The translations under genes were made by a program, and so were the position numbers. Below, piece after piece: positions 24,775 through 33,920 of a DNA stretch of 64,000 nt (positions are counted from its first letter, which is position 1; each line of letters opens with the position of its first letter). The notes under the pieces are model-generated. The model did no database searches. It was not told where the DNA came from and saw nothing but the letters and a program-made list of their open reading frames with translations. Source of the DNA: Simiduia litorea (lineage in GTDB: Bacteria > Pseudomonadota > Gammaproteobacteria > Pseudomonadales > Cellvibrionaceae). The stretch spans positions 1,488,001 to 1,552,000 of the forward strand of contig NZ_AP031497.1 in the NCBI RefSeq assembly GCF_042853465.1, given 5' to 3'.

Positions 24775-25826
24775 TACAGGGTCTCCGTGACCTTGCGAAG
24801 GTGTGGTGGCTCATCTGGATTGTAACCGCGCGCAACCGATAATGCGTTGGCCATTTTGTAAAAACTTTGAATGGCCAGTAGCGGTGCCAACGCGGGATGG
24901 GCACCACCCACCACTTCTAGGCTGAGTGGACCCAGTGTTCGCTCGCTAGCAACCAAGACCTTGGCCGAGCGGGCTTCAAAATCTTTGATCAAGGCATTGA
25001 AGCCGTCACTAGTTTCGTCTTGTTGCGCCAGCATGAGTACTGGGAAGCCCGCCTTAACAATGGCCATAGGGCCATGCTTTACTTCGGCGGAACTAAAGGC
25101 CTCGGCATGTAGGCCACAGGTTTCTTTAAATTTAAGTGCTGCTTCCTGCGCCACACCAAAGCCTAGGCCTCGGCCAATCACGAATAAATTAGATGCGTCT
25201 TTTAAGGTTTCGAGCGCTGCGGACCAGTCGCACTGCCAAGCGGCGGCTAGCAATTGGGGTAGCTGTTTGTAGGCTTTTTGTAATAGCTGATCCTCACTCC
25301 ACTCGCTCACTAAATGCAGTATGGCGCTCAGTGTTGCGATGTAAGATTTCGTGGCAGCCACACTTTTTTCTGGTCCCGCACGTAGCGGAATGACAAGGTC
25401 TGCCATGTGTGCCAGTGGTGAATCCTCGACATTAACAATGGCTAAGGTCAACGCGCCGGCGGCTTTTGCCTGCGCAACGCCGGCTAATAAATCGGGGCTT
25501 TTTCCCGATTGGGAGAAAGCAATATACAAAACGCCCTGCAATCGCTGTTTAGCGAGATAAACCGAACTCACCGAGGGCGACGCCGAGGAGGTCAATATGC
25601 CGGTGCGAGTTTCGATCAGGTACTTGGCGTAGGTGGCGGCGTGATCCGAGCTGCCTCGTGCCATGGTCACCACGGCGCTGGGGTTGAAGGCTTTAATAGC
25701 CTTTACCGCTTGTTCAATAGCGTCTTCGTTCAGTTTCTGTTGGTTGGCCACCACATCGGCACTCGATGCGGCTTCTTGATACATCAAGGTTTGTTCGGCT
25801 TGGATGGTGGCTAGCGCGCTGGACAT
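24774..25826 (-). CDS. Glucosamine-6-phosphate deaminase, SIS-domain type (NagB-II)
   Basis: The 350-residue protein has two SIS (sugar isomerase) domains: AVVTMARGSSDHAATYAKYLIE and VLYIAFSQSGKSPDLLAG in the first, LFVIGRGLGFGVAQEAALKFKETCGLHAEAFSSAEVKHGP in the second. It ends NPDEPPHLRKVTETL. It resembles the isomerase half of GlmS without the glutaminase part. Next to nagA this indicates the NagB-II deaminase known from Shewanella-type GlcNAc pathways, which yields fructose-6-phosphate and ammonia. I set the start at the ATG at 25826 behind GGGGA; the open frame upstream runs through the operator and is not coding. A LacI-type operator lies 22 bases upstream of the ATG. Confidence 0.93.
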   Translation of the reverse strand: MSSALATIQAEQTLMYQEAASSADVVANQQKLNEDAIEQAVKAIKAFNPSAVVTMARGSSDHAATYAKYLIETRTGILTSSASPSVSSVYLAKQRLQGVLYIAFSQSGKSPDLLAGVAQAKAAGALTLAIVNVEDSPLAHMADLVIPLRAGPEKSVAATKSYIATLSAILHLVSEWSEDQLLQKAYKQLPQLLAAAWQCDWSAALETLKDASNLFVIGRGLGFGVAQEAALKFKETCGLHAEAFSSAEVKHGPMAIVKAGFPVLMLAQQDETSDGFNALIKDFEARSAKVLVASERTLGPLSLEVVGGAHPALAPLLAIQSFYKMANALSVARGYNPDEPPHLRKVTETL

Positions 25827-25847
25827 CGGATTCCCCAATAAATTTAA

Positions 25848-25859
25848 GACAACGTTGTC
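25848..25859. promoter_or_regulatory. LacI-type operator upstream of nagB-II/nagA
   Basis: GACAACGTTGTC is a perfect 12-bp palindrome. A 16-base core, AGACAACGTTGTCATT, is repeated exactly upstream of pgi at 27122-27137. It lies between the end of the LacI-family gene and the deaminase start, and the adjacent regulator is the natural candidate to bind it. Confidence 0.8.
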
Positions 25860-25867
25860 ATTGTGGG

Positions 25868-25898
25868 GTAAAAAAACGGGCCTGTAAAGCCCCGTTTT
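25868..25898 (-). terminator. Intrinsic terminator after the LacI-family regulator
   Basis: On the minus strand AAAACGGG (25898-25891) pairs with CCCGTTTT (25880-25873) around a 10-base loop, followed by further T. It separates the regulator transcript from the nagB-II/nagA transcript on the same strand. Confidence 0.8.
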
Positions 25899-25908
25899 AT
25901 CGCGTAGT

Positions 25909-26934
25909 TTATTGTGCGGCGGGGCAGCTGGAGTCTCTAACCACCAGTTTGGGGTAGAAGCCTTGGTTCGCGGCATCGCTATCGTCATTTCGCTGGGAGC
26001 GAATATCGTTGATGAGAAGTTTGGCTGCTGTCTGCGCAATGGTGCTGTTTGGCTGTTGCGCGGTGGTGAGTTTGGGCCAAGCTTGGCGCGAAAAGGGCGA
26101 ATCTTCGAAGCCTACAATCGAGAGCGCTTGGGGCACGGAAACGCCTAAAATACGAGCCGCAAACAACGTACCTGCGGCAATTTCGTCGTTGCAAGCGAAG
26201 ATGGCCGTCGGCTTGTTGGCGAGTGACAATAATTTTTTAGAGCGCTCTATACCTGATTCAAACGCGTATTCGCCGGGCAAAATGAGTGACTCATCGATGC
26301 GTAAATTATTTTTTTTCAGCGCGTCTTTGTAGCCTTCAAGGCGTTCGCCACTGGAGGCGTGTTCTATATCGCCGCCGAGAAATGCAATGCGCTTATGGCC
26401 GAGGTCAATTAAATATTGGGTAATGTCGAAGCCAGCGGTTTTATCGTCAATGAAGACGCAGGGCGATTGGCTGTCTGGCGCATGGGAGCCCGATAATATA
26501 CGGACAAAACGCACTTTTTTCTTTTTTAGCGCGGCGATAACAGCCGGCGTTTCTGACAGTGGCGGTGTTAAAACCAAGCCGCCAACACGCGAGCGGTCAA
26601 GCATTTCTGTCAGTTCGGCAAGGATGTCGGGCGATTTAGCATCGCAGGGGTGTATGACTAATTCATAGCCCTCTGTTCTGCAGGTACTCAAAATGCCATT
26701 TTGCATTTCGATCACATAGTTACTGTTGGGGTTGTCGTAAATGAATCCGATCGACGAGGCAGCACCGCGCATCAGTCGCGCGCCTAAATTGGGTTGATAA
26801 TTTAATTCTTTAACGGCAGCCAGTACTTTTTCTTGCAGCTCTTGCCCAACACTAGGCTCGCGGTTGATAACGCGAGAAACGGTTTTAAATGAAACGCCGG
26901 CAAGTTTTGCCACGTCCTTGATGGTTGCCTTCAT
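25909..26934 (-). CDS. LacI-family transcriptional regulator, probable NagR-type
   Basis: The 341-residue protein begins with the LacI helix-turn-helix ATIKDVAKLAGVSFKTVSRVINREP and hinge region, followed by the periplasmic-binding-protein-like ligand domain (SIGFIYDNPNSNYVIEMQNGIL, GGLVLTPPLSE, HKRIAFLGGDIEHASSGERLEGYKDAL, AIFACNDEIAAGTLFAAR). The ATG at 26934 is chosen over an in-frame TTG at 26958. Its gene lies upstream of nagB-II/nagA on the same strand and divergent from pgi. Identical 16-base operators precede both targets, which supports a repressor of GlcNAc use that responds to an amino-sugar phosphate. The effector is inferred from context. Confidence 0.92.
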   Translation of the reverse strand: MKATIKDVAKLAGVSFKTVSRVINREPSVGQELQEKVLAAVKELNYQPNLGARLMRGAASSIGFIYDNPNSNYVIEMQNGILSTCRTEGYELVIHPCDAKSPDILAELTEMLDRSRVGGLVLTPPLSETPAVIAALKKKKVRFVRILSGSHAPDSQSPCVFIDDKTAGFDITQYLIDLGHKRIAFLGGDIEHASSGERLEGYKDALKKNNLRIDESLILPGEYAFESGIERSKKLLSLANKPTAIFACNDEIAAGTLFAARILGVSVPQALSIVGFEDSPFSRQAWPKLTTAQQPNSTIAQTAAKLLINDIRSQRNDDSDAANQGFYPKLVVRDSSCPAAQ

Positions 26935-27091
26935 GGGGTTTGAGTTGCCTTTTTGCAAAATACCGATTTGATGATGGGGCTAGGGTAGAGCGATTCGCGG
27001 GCTTCGGCAAGCCGAAACACCGTTCAGGCTGCGCTCAGTTTAACCTGCTGCAGGTTAAGTCGGCGGTGGCAAGCGGCAAGCGAGTTTCACA

Positions 27092-27120
27092 TTGACAAGG
27101 TTTGATCACTTAGGGAGAAT
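27092..27120 (+). promoter_or_regulatory. Predicted sigma-70 promoter of pgi
   Basis: A perfect -35 TTGACA (27092-27097) is followed after 17 bases by GAGAAT (27115-27120), four of six matches to the -10 consensus. The start point would fall near 27127, inside the operator at 27123-27134, an arrangement suited to repression. Confidence 0.6.
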
Positions 27121-27122
27121 GA

Positions 27123-27134
27123 GACAACGTTGTC
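27123..27134. promoter_or_regulatory. LacI-type operator upstream of pgi
   Basis: This is a second perfect GACAACGTTGTC palindrome with the same flanks (A before, ATT after) as the one before nagB-II. It lies 28 bases upstream of the pgi ATG and over the predicted transcription start. Confidence 0.82.
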
Positions 27135-27161
27135 ATTTTTTGTTCAAATAAGGTTATTGTT

Positions 27162-28808
27162 ATGACGTCCCGAACGCAATTGCCCGAGTGGCAGTCTTTG
27201 GTCAAGCACGCTGCAGCTGTTAAAGACCGCCCTATCTCAGACTTGTTTCAGCAAGATGCACAGCGGTTTTCAAACTTTTCCCGTAAGGTTGCCAGTACGT
27301 TGTACGATTTCTCTAAGAACAACCTTTGCGAAAGCACCCTTGGGCAGTTGCTCGATTTAGCCCAGGCGGTTGATCTTCCCGCTTGGCGCCAGCAGCTTTG
27401 GGACGGGGCGCCGCTCAACAGCACCGAAAAGCGCGCCGTGTTGCATGTGGCATTGCGCGATAGGAGCGGCCGCGCTTATTGGGTCGACGGTAAAAATATC
27501 ACACTTGAAGTGCATGCCCAGCTGGAAAAAATGCGTCGTTTTTGCGCTGACGTTCGCGCAGGCCAGTGGCTAGGTTATAGCGGCAAGCCTATTACCGACG
27601 TGGTGAGTATTGGTATTGGCGGTTCCAATTTGGGCCCGCAGATGGCTTGCGAGGCCTTGGCTTCCTACGCCGATGACACGCTGAAGGTGCATTTCGTGAG
27701 CAATGTAGACGGCGTACAAATTCGCCGCGTGCTAGCCAGCTTAGATCCGGAGCGAACCCTATTTGTGGTCGCCTCGAAGACTTTTACCACGCGCGAAACG
27801 ATGTTAAATGCACAAACAGCCAAAGCGTGGCTGCTGCAACGGGCATGTGAACATGGCGCTGTAGCAAAGCACTTTGTGGCGGTGACCTCGTCGGTTGAAA
27901 AGGCCGAGGCTATGGGTATAGCGCCGGAAAATTGTTTTGAAATGTGGGATTGGGTGGGCGGCCGTTTTTCACTTTGGTCGGCGATTGGCTTACCCGTGGC
28001 ATTGTACTTAGGCTTTTCTTATTTCGAGCAAATGTTGGCGGGGGCCTATGAGATTGATCGACATTTCTTTGAGGCGCCCGAACGCGATAATGTGCCCGTG
28101 TTAATGGCGTTGATTGGCGTATGGAACAACACCTTTTTAAACATGCCGACCCAAGCCATCTTACCCTACGACCAAGCTTTGAAATTCTTACCCGCCTATC
28201 TTCAGCAGGCGGAGATGGAAAGCAACGGTAAAACCGTGAACCGGCGTGGCGAGCAGGTTCCATATACAACCGGTGCGATTTTATGGGGGCAGCTGGGCAT
28301 AGATGGGCAGCACGCTTTCTACCAGCTTTTACATCAGGGCGCGCATAAAGTTGCCGCAGATTTTATTGGCTCAGTTACACCGGTATTGGATGCCGAAGGG
28401 CATCATACTAATCTATTGGCCAACTTGTTGGCTCAAACCCAGGCGTTGATGGAAGGCGTGGGTGAGCCGGCTGTGTTAGCGGATCTCGCGGCGCGAGGTT
28501 TGCCAGAGGCAGAACAAGGCGCTTTGGCGCCTCACAAAGTGCATCGTGGTAATCAACCGACCAACACCTTACTCATGACGAAAATTACAGCGCAAAGCCT
28601 AGGTGGCTTAATCGCATTGTATGAGCACAAGATATTTGTTCAGGGCGTGATTTGGGATGTGTGTTCTTATGATCAATGGGGCGTTGAGCTAGGTAAATTG
28701 TTAGCAAATAGGTTGGAGCCGCAGTTAGCGGGAGAAGAACCGCCCATAACACAGGACGGTTCAACCTCGGGCCTTATTCGCTACGTGAGAGCTCAGCAGC
28801 TAGGGTAG
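27162..28808 (+). CDS. pgi: Glucose-6-phosphate isomerase
   Basis: Pgi interconverts glucose-6-phosphate and fructose-6-phosphate. The 548-residue protein has the family signatures VVSIGIGGSNLGPQMACEAL, FVVASKTFTTRETM, MWDWVGGRFSLWSAIGLPVAL, the catalytic region HKVHRGNQPTNTLLM and CSYDQWGVELGKLLA near the C-terminus. The ATG at 27162 follows AAGG. The operator it shares with nagB-II/nagA suggests that it is raised with GlcNAc use, to turn fructose-6-phosphate into glucose-6-phosphate for the Entner-Doudoroff genes at 36-42 kb. Its last 9 bases overlap the end of the convergent peptidase gene, leaving no room for a terminator. Confidence 0.98.
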   Translation: MTSRTQLPEWQSLVKHAAAVKDRPISDLFQQDAQRFSNFSRKVASTLYDFSKNNLCESTLGQLLDLAQAVDLPAWRQQLWDGAPLNSTEKRAVLHVALRDRSGRAYWVDGKNITLEVHAQLEKMRRFCADVRAGQWLGYSGKPITDVVSIGIGGSNLGPQMACEALASYADDTLKVHFVSNVDGVQIRRVLASLDPERTLFVVASKTFTTRETMLNAQTAKAWLLQRACEHGAVAKHFVAVTSSVEKAEAMGIAPENCFEMWDWVGGRFSLWSAIGLPVALYLGFSYFEQMLAGAYEIDRHFFEAPERDNVPVLMALIGVWNNTFLNMPTQAILPYDQALKFLPAYLQQAEMESNGKTVNRRGEQVPYTTGAILWGQLGIDGQHAFYQLLHQGAHKVAADFIGSVTPVLDAEGHHTNLLANLLAQTQALMEGVGEPAVLADLAARGLPEAEQGALAPHKVHRGNQPTNTLLMTKITAQSLGGLIALYEHKIFVQGVIWDVCSYDQWGVELGKLLANRLEPQLAGEEPPITQDGSTSGLIRYVRAQQLG

Positions 28809-30908
28809 GGTTTGCCACAATAATGTGTAACCAAGAGCAATGCGCTTTGCGAGTTGCTCTTTGGTGCTGGAGCCGCCATGGCCGCCTTCGCGGTTTTCGT
28901 AATACTCAACACTATGGCCTTGGGCCTTCATTTTGGCGGCCATTTTTCGTGCGTGCCCTGGGTGTACGCGGTCGTCTTTGGTTGAGGTGTAAAACAAAAT
29001 CGGCGGGTAGTGTTGATCAGCGCCGACATTTTGAAAGGGCGAATAAGCTTTCAGCCACTGCCAGTTCGATTCAATGTCGGGATTGCCGTACTCTGCCATC
29101 CAGCTCGCGCCGGCTAATAGCGTATGGTAGCGCTGCATATCGAGCAGCGGCACGCCGCTGATCACCGCGCCGTACAATTCTGGGTGCCTGACCATCGTCG
29201 CTGCTACCAGTAGCCCGCCATTGCTTCGCCCTTCAATGCCGAGATGTTTGGCTGAGGTGATCTTCTTGTTAGTCAGGTCTTGCGCCACTGCCTCAAAGTC
29301 TTCGTAGGCTTTGTGGCGATTCTCTAACAGCACAGCGCTATGCCATGCCGGCCCATATTCACCGCCGCCGCGAATGTTGGCGAGCACGAATACACCGCCA
29401 CGCTCTAGCCAAAGTTTTCCGTAGGCGCCGTTTAAGTCTTCATAAGAGCCTGAGTAAGACGGCTTTAATGAAACTCGAAATCCGCCATAGGAGAAAATAT
29501 GGGTTGGGTTTTTACCGTTGAATTCGATGTCTTTTTTCATCACCGCAAAATAGGGGACTCGGGTGCCGTCGACAGAGTTTGCAAAAAATTGTTCGACTTT
29601 AAATTGACTAGCGTCAAAACTGGCGGCCTGCGCGGCAACCAGCTGTGATTTGAGATTGGTGTCGATGTAGTACAGGCTCGGTGGGGTAAGAAAATCTTCA
29701 AAGCGCGCAAAAAATGCGCCGCTTTTTTGATCGATAGTCTCAATGCTTAGGCTGCCTACCGAGGGTAAGTCTAAGGCTTCGAAACGCCATGCGCCGTTAA
29801 TCGAGGTGTATAAGCGCGCCTGGGCTTTTACGTCCACTAACCCAATGGCGATAATGCCCCTTGGGCTTGTGTGTAATTCTTCGACGATAAACTCAGTGCT
29901 CGGTTCTATAAGCAGCGTAATGTCATGGGCCGCTGCTTTTTCTGGCGTGACCAGTGCCTGTGGCCTTATTAACAGGACCGCACCCTCCGGAAATATCCGG
30001 CCGTTGAACTGCCATTCCTGTTTCAGGGAAACCAGCAATTGACCTTTTATAAAATCGTTAATGGTTGCGCTTGGCGGCAGTGCTATGTCGCTCAGTTCAC
30101 CGTTGACCAGTAGGTGATAGCGAGATTCCCAAAAAGTGGTTGCATCGGTGATGATATCGACACTGTATTGACCATCTTTGTAGCGATGGCCACTGGCGGA
30201 AACTGAGGTTTTATCGGCGCTATACAGAAGTTTGGCATCGGTAAACGGGGTGCCGCGCGACCAAAGACGAACCTGGCGCGGGTAACCAGAGTTGGTTTGG
30301 CTGTCGGCGCCAAAATCGGTGCCGAGGTAGACTTGGTTTTCGTCAATCCAGTCGATGTTAGTTTTTGCCGCAGCGAGATTAAAACCTTGCGCGACAAACC
30401 TCAGAGTTTCGGCATTAAACTCGCGCACTTCAATCGTATCGCCACCGCCTTCTGACAGGGACATCAAGCAGTGGCGATATTCCGGTGCGAGGCAATTTAA
30501 GCCTTTAAACACCCACTGCTTATTTTCGGCGGCCGATAAGGCATCCAGATCAATCACGGTTTGCCACACGGGAGATTTGGCAATGAAATCACTGGCTAAG
30601 CTGCGACGATAAAGCCCGCGCGGGTGCTCTGCATCTTGCCATAGGTTGTAAACGTACTCGCCTTTTTGATGAATACTTGGCAATCGCTCTGGGCTAGAGA
30701 TTACCGCCAGCGCCTGCTGGTAAAGGGATTGATAGAGCGCGGACTTACCGAGCCTAGCGTCCGTTTCGCTATTGTTGGCATCGACCCAGGCGATGGCAGC
30801 TTTGCCGTCCACGTGTTCCAGCCACTGATAATCCTCAGCGGTCTGTTGGCCTTTAGAGCAGGCCAGCAGGTTAAGTAAGAGGCTAAAGCAGGCGAGGTAT
30901 CTAAACAT
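28800..30908 (-). CDS. Prolyl oligopeptidase family serine peptidase, lipoprotein
   Basis: The 702-residue protein is a family S9 peptidase. It starts with a lipoprotein signal (MFRYLACFSLLLNLLACSKG; lipobox Leu-Leu-Ala-Cys), so the mature enzyme is lipid-anchored outside the inner membrane rather than cytoplasmic like classical prolyl oligopeptidase. An N-terminal beta-propeller (about residues 60-400) precedes the alpha/beta hydrolase domain. The nucleophile is Ser562 in GIEGRSNGGLLV, the Asp lies in YTSTKDDRVHPGHA and the His in NREGGHGGSS. It cuts small peptides, probably after proline. It is convergent with pgi (9-bp overlap) and divergent from the GH3 gene. Confidence 0.94.
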   Translation of the reverse strand: MFRYLACFSLLLNLLACSKGQQTAEDYQWLEHVDGKAAIAWVDANNSETDARLGKSALYQSLYQQALAVISSPERLPSIHQKGEYVYNLWQDAEHPRGLYRRSLASDFIAKSPVWQTVIDLDALSAAENKQWVFKGLNCLAPEYRHCLMSLSEGGGDTIEVREFNAETLRFVAQGFNLAAAKTNIDWIDENQVYLGTDFGADSQTNSGYPRQVRLWSRGTPFTDAKLLYSADKTSVSASGHRYKDGQYSVDIITDATTFWESRYHLLVNGELSDIALPPSATINDFIKGQLLVSLKQEWQFNGRIFPEGAVLLIRPQALVTPEKAAAHDITLLIEPSTEFIVEELHTSPRGIIAIGLVDVKAQARLYTSINGAWRFEALDLPSVGSLSIETIDQKSGAFFARFEDFLTPPSLYYIDTNLKSQLVAAQAASFDASQFKVEQFFANSVDGTRVPYFAVMKKDIEFNGKNPTHIFSYGGFRVSLKPSYSGSYEDLNGAYGKLWLERGGVFVLANIRGGGEYGPAWHSAVLLENRHKAYEDFEAVAQDLTNKKITSAKHLGIEGRSNGGLLVAATMVRHPELYGAVISGVPLLDMQRYHTLLAGASWMAEYGNPDIESNWQWLKAYSPFQNVGADQHYPPILFYTSTKDDRVHPGHARKMAAKMKAQGHSVEYYENREGGHGGSSTKEQLAKRIALGYTLLWQTLP

Positions 30909-31316
30909 TCCGGCGTCCTATGGCTGATTTTTAGAGTGAGTATAGGGTTCAGTGACTGTATGACGAAACACACATCCAAACACCCAAATGCAAGATATCG
31001 TCACAAGGGTCTTGCATTCTTATGGTAGTTTTGACTATATTGGTGGTGTGGCGCGGTTGTGGGCCTTTTTTGATGCGTATTTCAAGGGGCTTGAGCCACG
31101 GGTGTTTAGTAAGCACCGGTAATCTGATGTATGGGTACATCAGGCTGCGTATTCTCTCGTTCGCTTTGCCGGCCACCTCTGGTGGTCGGTATTTTTCAAG
31201 GTTAAGACCTTAGATATTTAGATGCGAGACGTATAAAAATAATATCGTTGCGCCCGTTTGGGCGAATGAATGTCAAAAATAGGCTGAATATCAGCGCATA
31301 ATTCAAAGGCAGTGTT
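30909..31316. other. Divergent intergenic region between the peptidase and GH3 genes
   Basis: These 408 bases hold the start regions of both genes. AAAGGCAG lies before the GH3 ATG as ribosome binding site. I see no LacI-type palindrome of either kind found elsewhere in the window, no perfect promoter and no credible small gene; short frames here have no coding features. Confidence 0.5.
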
Positions 31317-33842
31317 ATGAAAACCACGCTTAAACTGGGGAGCCTAGGGTGTCTATTATTGGCACTAGCGGCCTGTCGTTCAGATCAGCCCGCGCCGGCT
31401 GCTCAGGTCGATTGGGCGCCGGTCAACAGCCCGATTCGCGCCGACGCAAAAATGGAAGCTCGAATCACTGAATTGATAAGCCAGATGTCTGTTGAGCAGA
31501 AAGTCGGGCAATTGGTACAGGTTGAGATTCGCTACATAACTCCGGCGCAAGTGAAACAGTACCATATCGGCTCAATTCTCAATGGCGGCGGTACCTTTCC
31601 CAATAACGACAAGTACGCCAGTGAAACCGATTGGGTGAATGTGGCTGAGACGTTTTATCAGGCCTCCATGGATACCAGCAACGGCGATCTTGCGATTCCG
31701 GTTATCTGGGGCACAGACGCCGTGCACGGTCACAACAACGTTATTCGCGCGACGCTTTTTCCCCACAATATTGGCTTGGGCGCGACCCGCAATCCAGAAT
31801 TAATTCGCGCCATTGGTTCTGCTACAGCACGCGAAGTGTCCGCCACGGGTGTGCAGTGGACTTTTGCGCCCACGGTGGCAACGCCTCGCGATGACCGCTG
31901 GGGCAGAACCTACGAAGGTTATTCGGAAGACCCAGAGGTTGTGCGCCAATTTGCCGCCGAAATGGTAAAGGGTATTCAAGGTGAAGCGGGCACTAGCGAG
32001 TTGTTTTCACCCTCAAAGATGGTGGCCACGGTTAAGCATTTTGTCGGCGATGGTGGCACCTATATGGGGCGAGATCGCGGCGACACAAAAATTAGCGAAT
32101 TGGAGTTGCGAGATATTCATGCGCAGGGCTATTTTTCTGGCTTAGGTGCTGGCGCGCAAACCGTGATGGCATCGTTTAACAGTTGGAATGGCGAGCGGCT
32201 ACACGGCAGCTTCCATATGCTAACTGAAGTCTTAAAAAATCAAATGGGTTTCGATGGTTTTGTCGTTGGCGATTGGAACGGTCATGGCTTCGTGCCCGGC
32301 TGTGATTTCACCTCGTGTGCGCAGGCTATTAATGCCGGTTTAGATATGTTCATGGCTATTCAAGAATGGCATGACTTGTTAGAAAGCACGATTCGTCAAG
32401 CCAAGAGCGGTGAGATTCCCATGGCGCGCTTGGACGACGCCGTGCGTCGTATTCTTCGCGTGAAAATGCGTGCCGGGCTATTTGATGGTGTGTCGCCAAA
32501 GCAGCGCGCAGTACTTAACGGTGTTGGCGACGTGCTCGGCAACCCTGAGCATCGCGCACTGGCTCGTCAGGCTGTACGTGAATCCTTGGTGTTGTTGAAA
32601 AATCAAGATCAGATTTTACCGCTCAACCCCAAACAGCATATTTTAATGGCGGGCGACGGTGCCGATAATATCGGCAAACAGTCGGGCGGCTGGACACTGT
32701 CTTGGCAGGGCACTGGCAATACCAATGCCGACTTCCCTGGCGCGACGTCTATTTACGCTGGCGTTAAATCGGTGGTCGATGCTGCCGGTGGCAAAGTCAC
32801 GTTGAGCGAAGAGGGTAAGTTCGAGGAAAAGCCGGATGTTGCAATTGTGGTTTTTGGTGAAAATCCCTATGCCGAGTGGCAAGGTGATATTAATTCGCTG
32901 GAATATCAACCGGCTACGCGAAAAGATTTGCAGTTATTGACGTCGCTCCGGGCTCAAGGCATCCCTGTTGTGTCGGTCTTTTTGTCCGGTAGACCTTTGT
33001 GGGTTAATGCTGAATTGAATCAGTCCAATGCCTTTGTGGCGGCGTTTTTGCCGGGCTCAGAGGGGCAAGGCGTAGCCGATGTCATAATGGCTAAAACGGA
33101 CGGCTCGATTAATGTTGATTTTAAAGGCAAGTTATCTTTCAGCTGGCCGAAGGATTTAAGCCAAGTGGTATTGAATAAGGGCGATAAAGATTACCAACCT
33201 TTATTCCCCTATGGTTATGGTCTGTCTTACAGCGATAAGGATACCTTGCTGAGTAACTTACCCGAAGATCGTAATCTGACAGCGTCTGGTCAAGGGCCAG
33301 TGCCTTTGGGCATATTTGAAAGCCGTGTACTCGATCCTTGGCAAATTTATTTGGTCGATAGCGAAGGTAAAAAGCCAGTGACCACAAACACCGCAGAGTC
33401 TGCCGCGGTAAGTTTAACCGGCCACGATTATCTATTACAGGACGATGCACGGCGGTTAATTTTTTCCGGTACTGAACCTGCCTCGGTTGTTATTGCCTCG
33501 GATATCAGCGTCGATTTTTCTGGCTTTCTCGCCAGCAAGTCGAGCTTGATACTTGATTTGCGAGTGAACGCAGTACCGGAAGGCGCTGCTGCAATCCGTC
33601 TTGATTGTGGCGAAGCTTGTCGGGGTGCTGTAGACATGAGCGGGTTGTTGAAGCAAGCTGAGCTTAATCAATGGCAAAAAGTTTCAGTGGATTTACAGTG
33701 CTTTGTCGATGCCGGGCTTAAGATAGACGCTATTACCGCGCCCTTTGCCATTGATGCAGCGAGTAAAGTTGACCTCTCTTTGGCGAATATTCAGCTGCTG
33801 CCTATGTCGGCCAGCGATGCCAACATTAGCTGCCAGCCTTGA
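31317..33842 (+). CDS. GH3 family exo-beta-glucosidase/glucanase lipoprotein
   Basis: The 841-residue protein starts with a lipoprotein signal peptide (MKTTLKLGSLGCLLLALAAC). The GH3 (beta/alpha)8 domain shows WGTDAVHGHNNV, FAPTVATPRDDRWGRTYEGYSEDPE, KHFVGDGGTYMGRDRGD and GFVVGDWNGHG with the nucleophile Asp319. The C-terminal sandwich domain has VVFGENPYAEWQGDI, whose Glu520 is the candidate acid/base. About 190 further residues follow the GYGLSY segment. Length and layout are close to the marine Pseudoalteromonas exo-1,3/1,4-beta-glucanase ExoP. It releases glucose from beta-glucans or cellodextrins at the cell surface or in the periplasm, feeding the sugar transporter and zwf-edd-eda genes nearby. 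A bidirectional terminator follows. Confidence 0.95.
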   Translation: MKTTLKLGSLGCLLLALAACRSDQPAPAAQVDWAPVNSPIRADAKMEARITELISQMSVEQKVGQLVQVEIRYITPAQVKQYHIGSILNGGGTFPNNDKYASETDWVNVAETFYQASMDTSNGDLAIPVIWGTDAVHGHNNVIRATLFPHNIGLGATRNPELIRAIGSATAREVSATGVQWTFAPTVATPRDDRWGRTYEGYSEDPEVVRQFAAEMVKGIQGEAGTSELFSPSKMVATVKHFVGDGGTYMGRDRGDTKISELELRDIHAQGYFSGLGAGAQTVMASFNSWNGERLHGSFHMLTEVLKNQMGFDGFVVGDWNGHGFVPGCDFTSCAQAINAGLDMFMAIQEWHDLLESTIRQAKSGEIPMARLDDAVRRILRVKMRAGLFDGVSPKQRAVLNGVGDVLGNPEHRALARQAVRESLVLLKNQDQILPLNPKQHILMAGDGADNIGKQSGGWTLSWQGTGNTNADFPGATSIYAGVKSVVDAAGGKVTLSEEGKFEEKPDVAIVVFGENPYAEWQGDINSLEYQPATRKDLQLLTSLRAQGIPVVSVFLSGRPLWVNAELNQSNAFVAAFLPGSEGQGVADVIMAKTDGSINVDFKGKLSFSWPKDLSQVVLNKGDKDYQPLFPYGYGLSYSDKDTLLSNLPEDRNLTASGQGPVPLGIFESRVLDPWQIYLVDSEGKKPVTTNTAESAAVSLTGHDYLLQDDARRLIFSGTEPASVVIASDISVDFSGFLASKSSLILDLRVNAVPEGAAAIRLDCGEACRGAVDMSGLLKQAELNQWQKVSVDLQCFVDAGLKIDAITAPFAIDAASKVDLSLANIQLLPMSASDANISCQP

Positions 33843-33861
33843 TTGTCATTAAGTAAGTATA

Positions 33862-33903
33862 CAGTCATAAAAAAACCCGCTAACGCGGGTTTTTTTATGA
33901 CTG
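33862..33903. terminator. Bidirectional terminator between the GH3 gene and mgsA
   Basis: Arms 33862-33880 and 33885-33903 are perfect 19-base reverse complements with the loop TAAC. The GC core ACCCGC/GCGGGT is bordered by seven A and seven T, so it serves both convergent genes. Confidence 0.93.
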
Positions 33904-33920
33904 GAAAATTAAATGCAAGC

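Noticed and set aside
25827..26039. N-terminal extension of 71 codons on the SIS-type deaminase
   Set aside because: It would translate through the operator, the regulator terminator and part of the regulator gene. The ATG at 25826 has a proper ribosome site and the usual N-terminus.
30949..31213. Short frames on both strands between the peptidase and GH3 genes
   Set aside because: They lack ribosome binding sites and coding character and overlap each other. The interval is better read as divergent upstream DNA.
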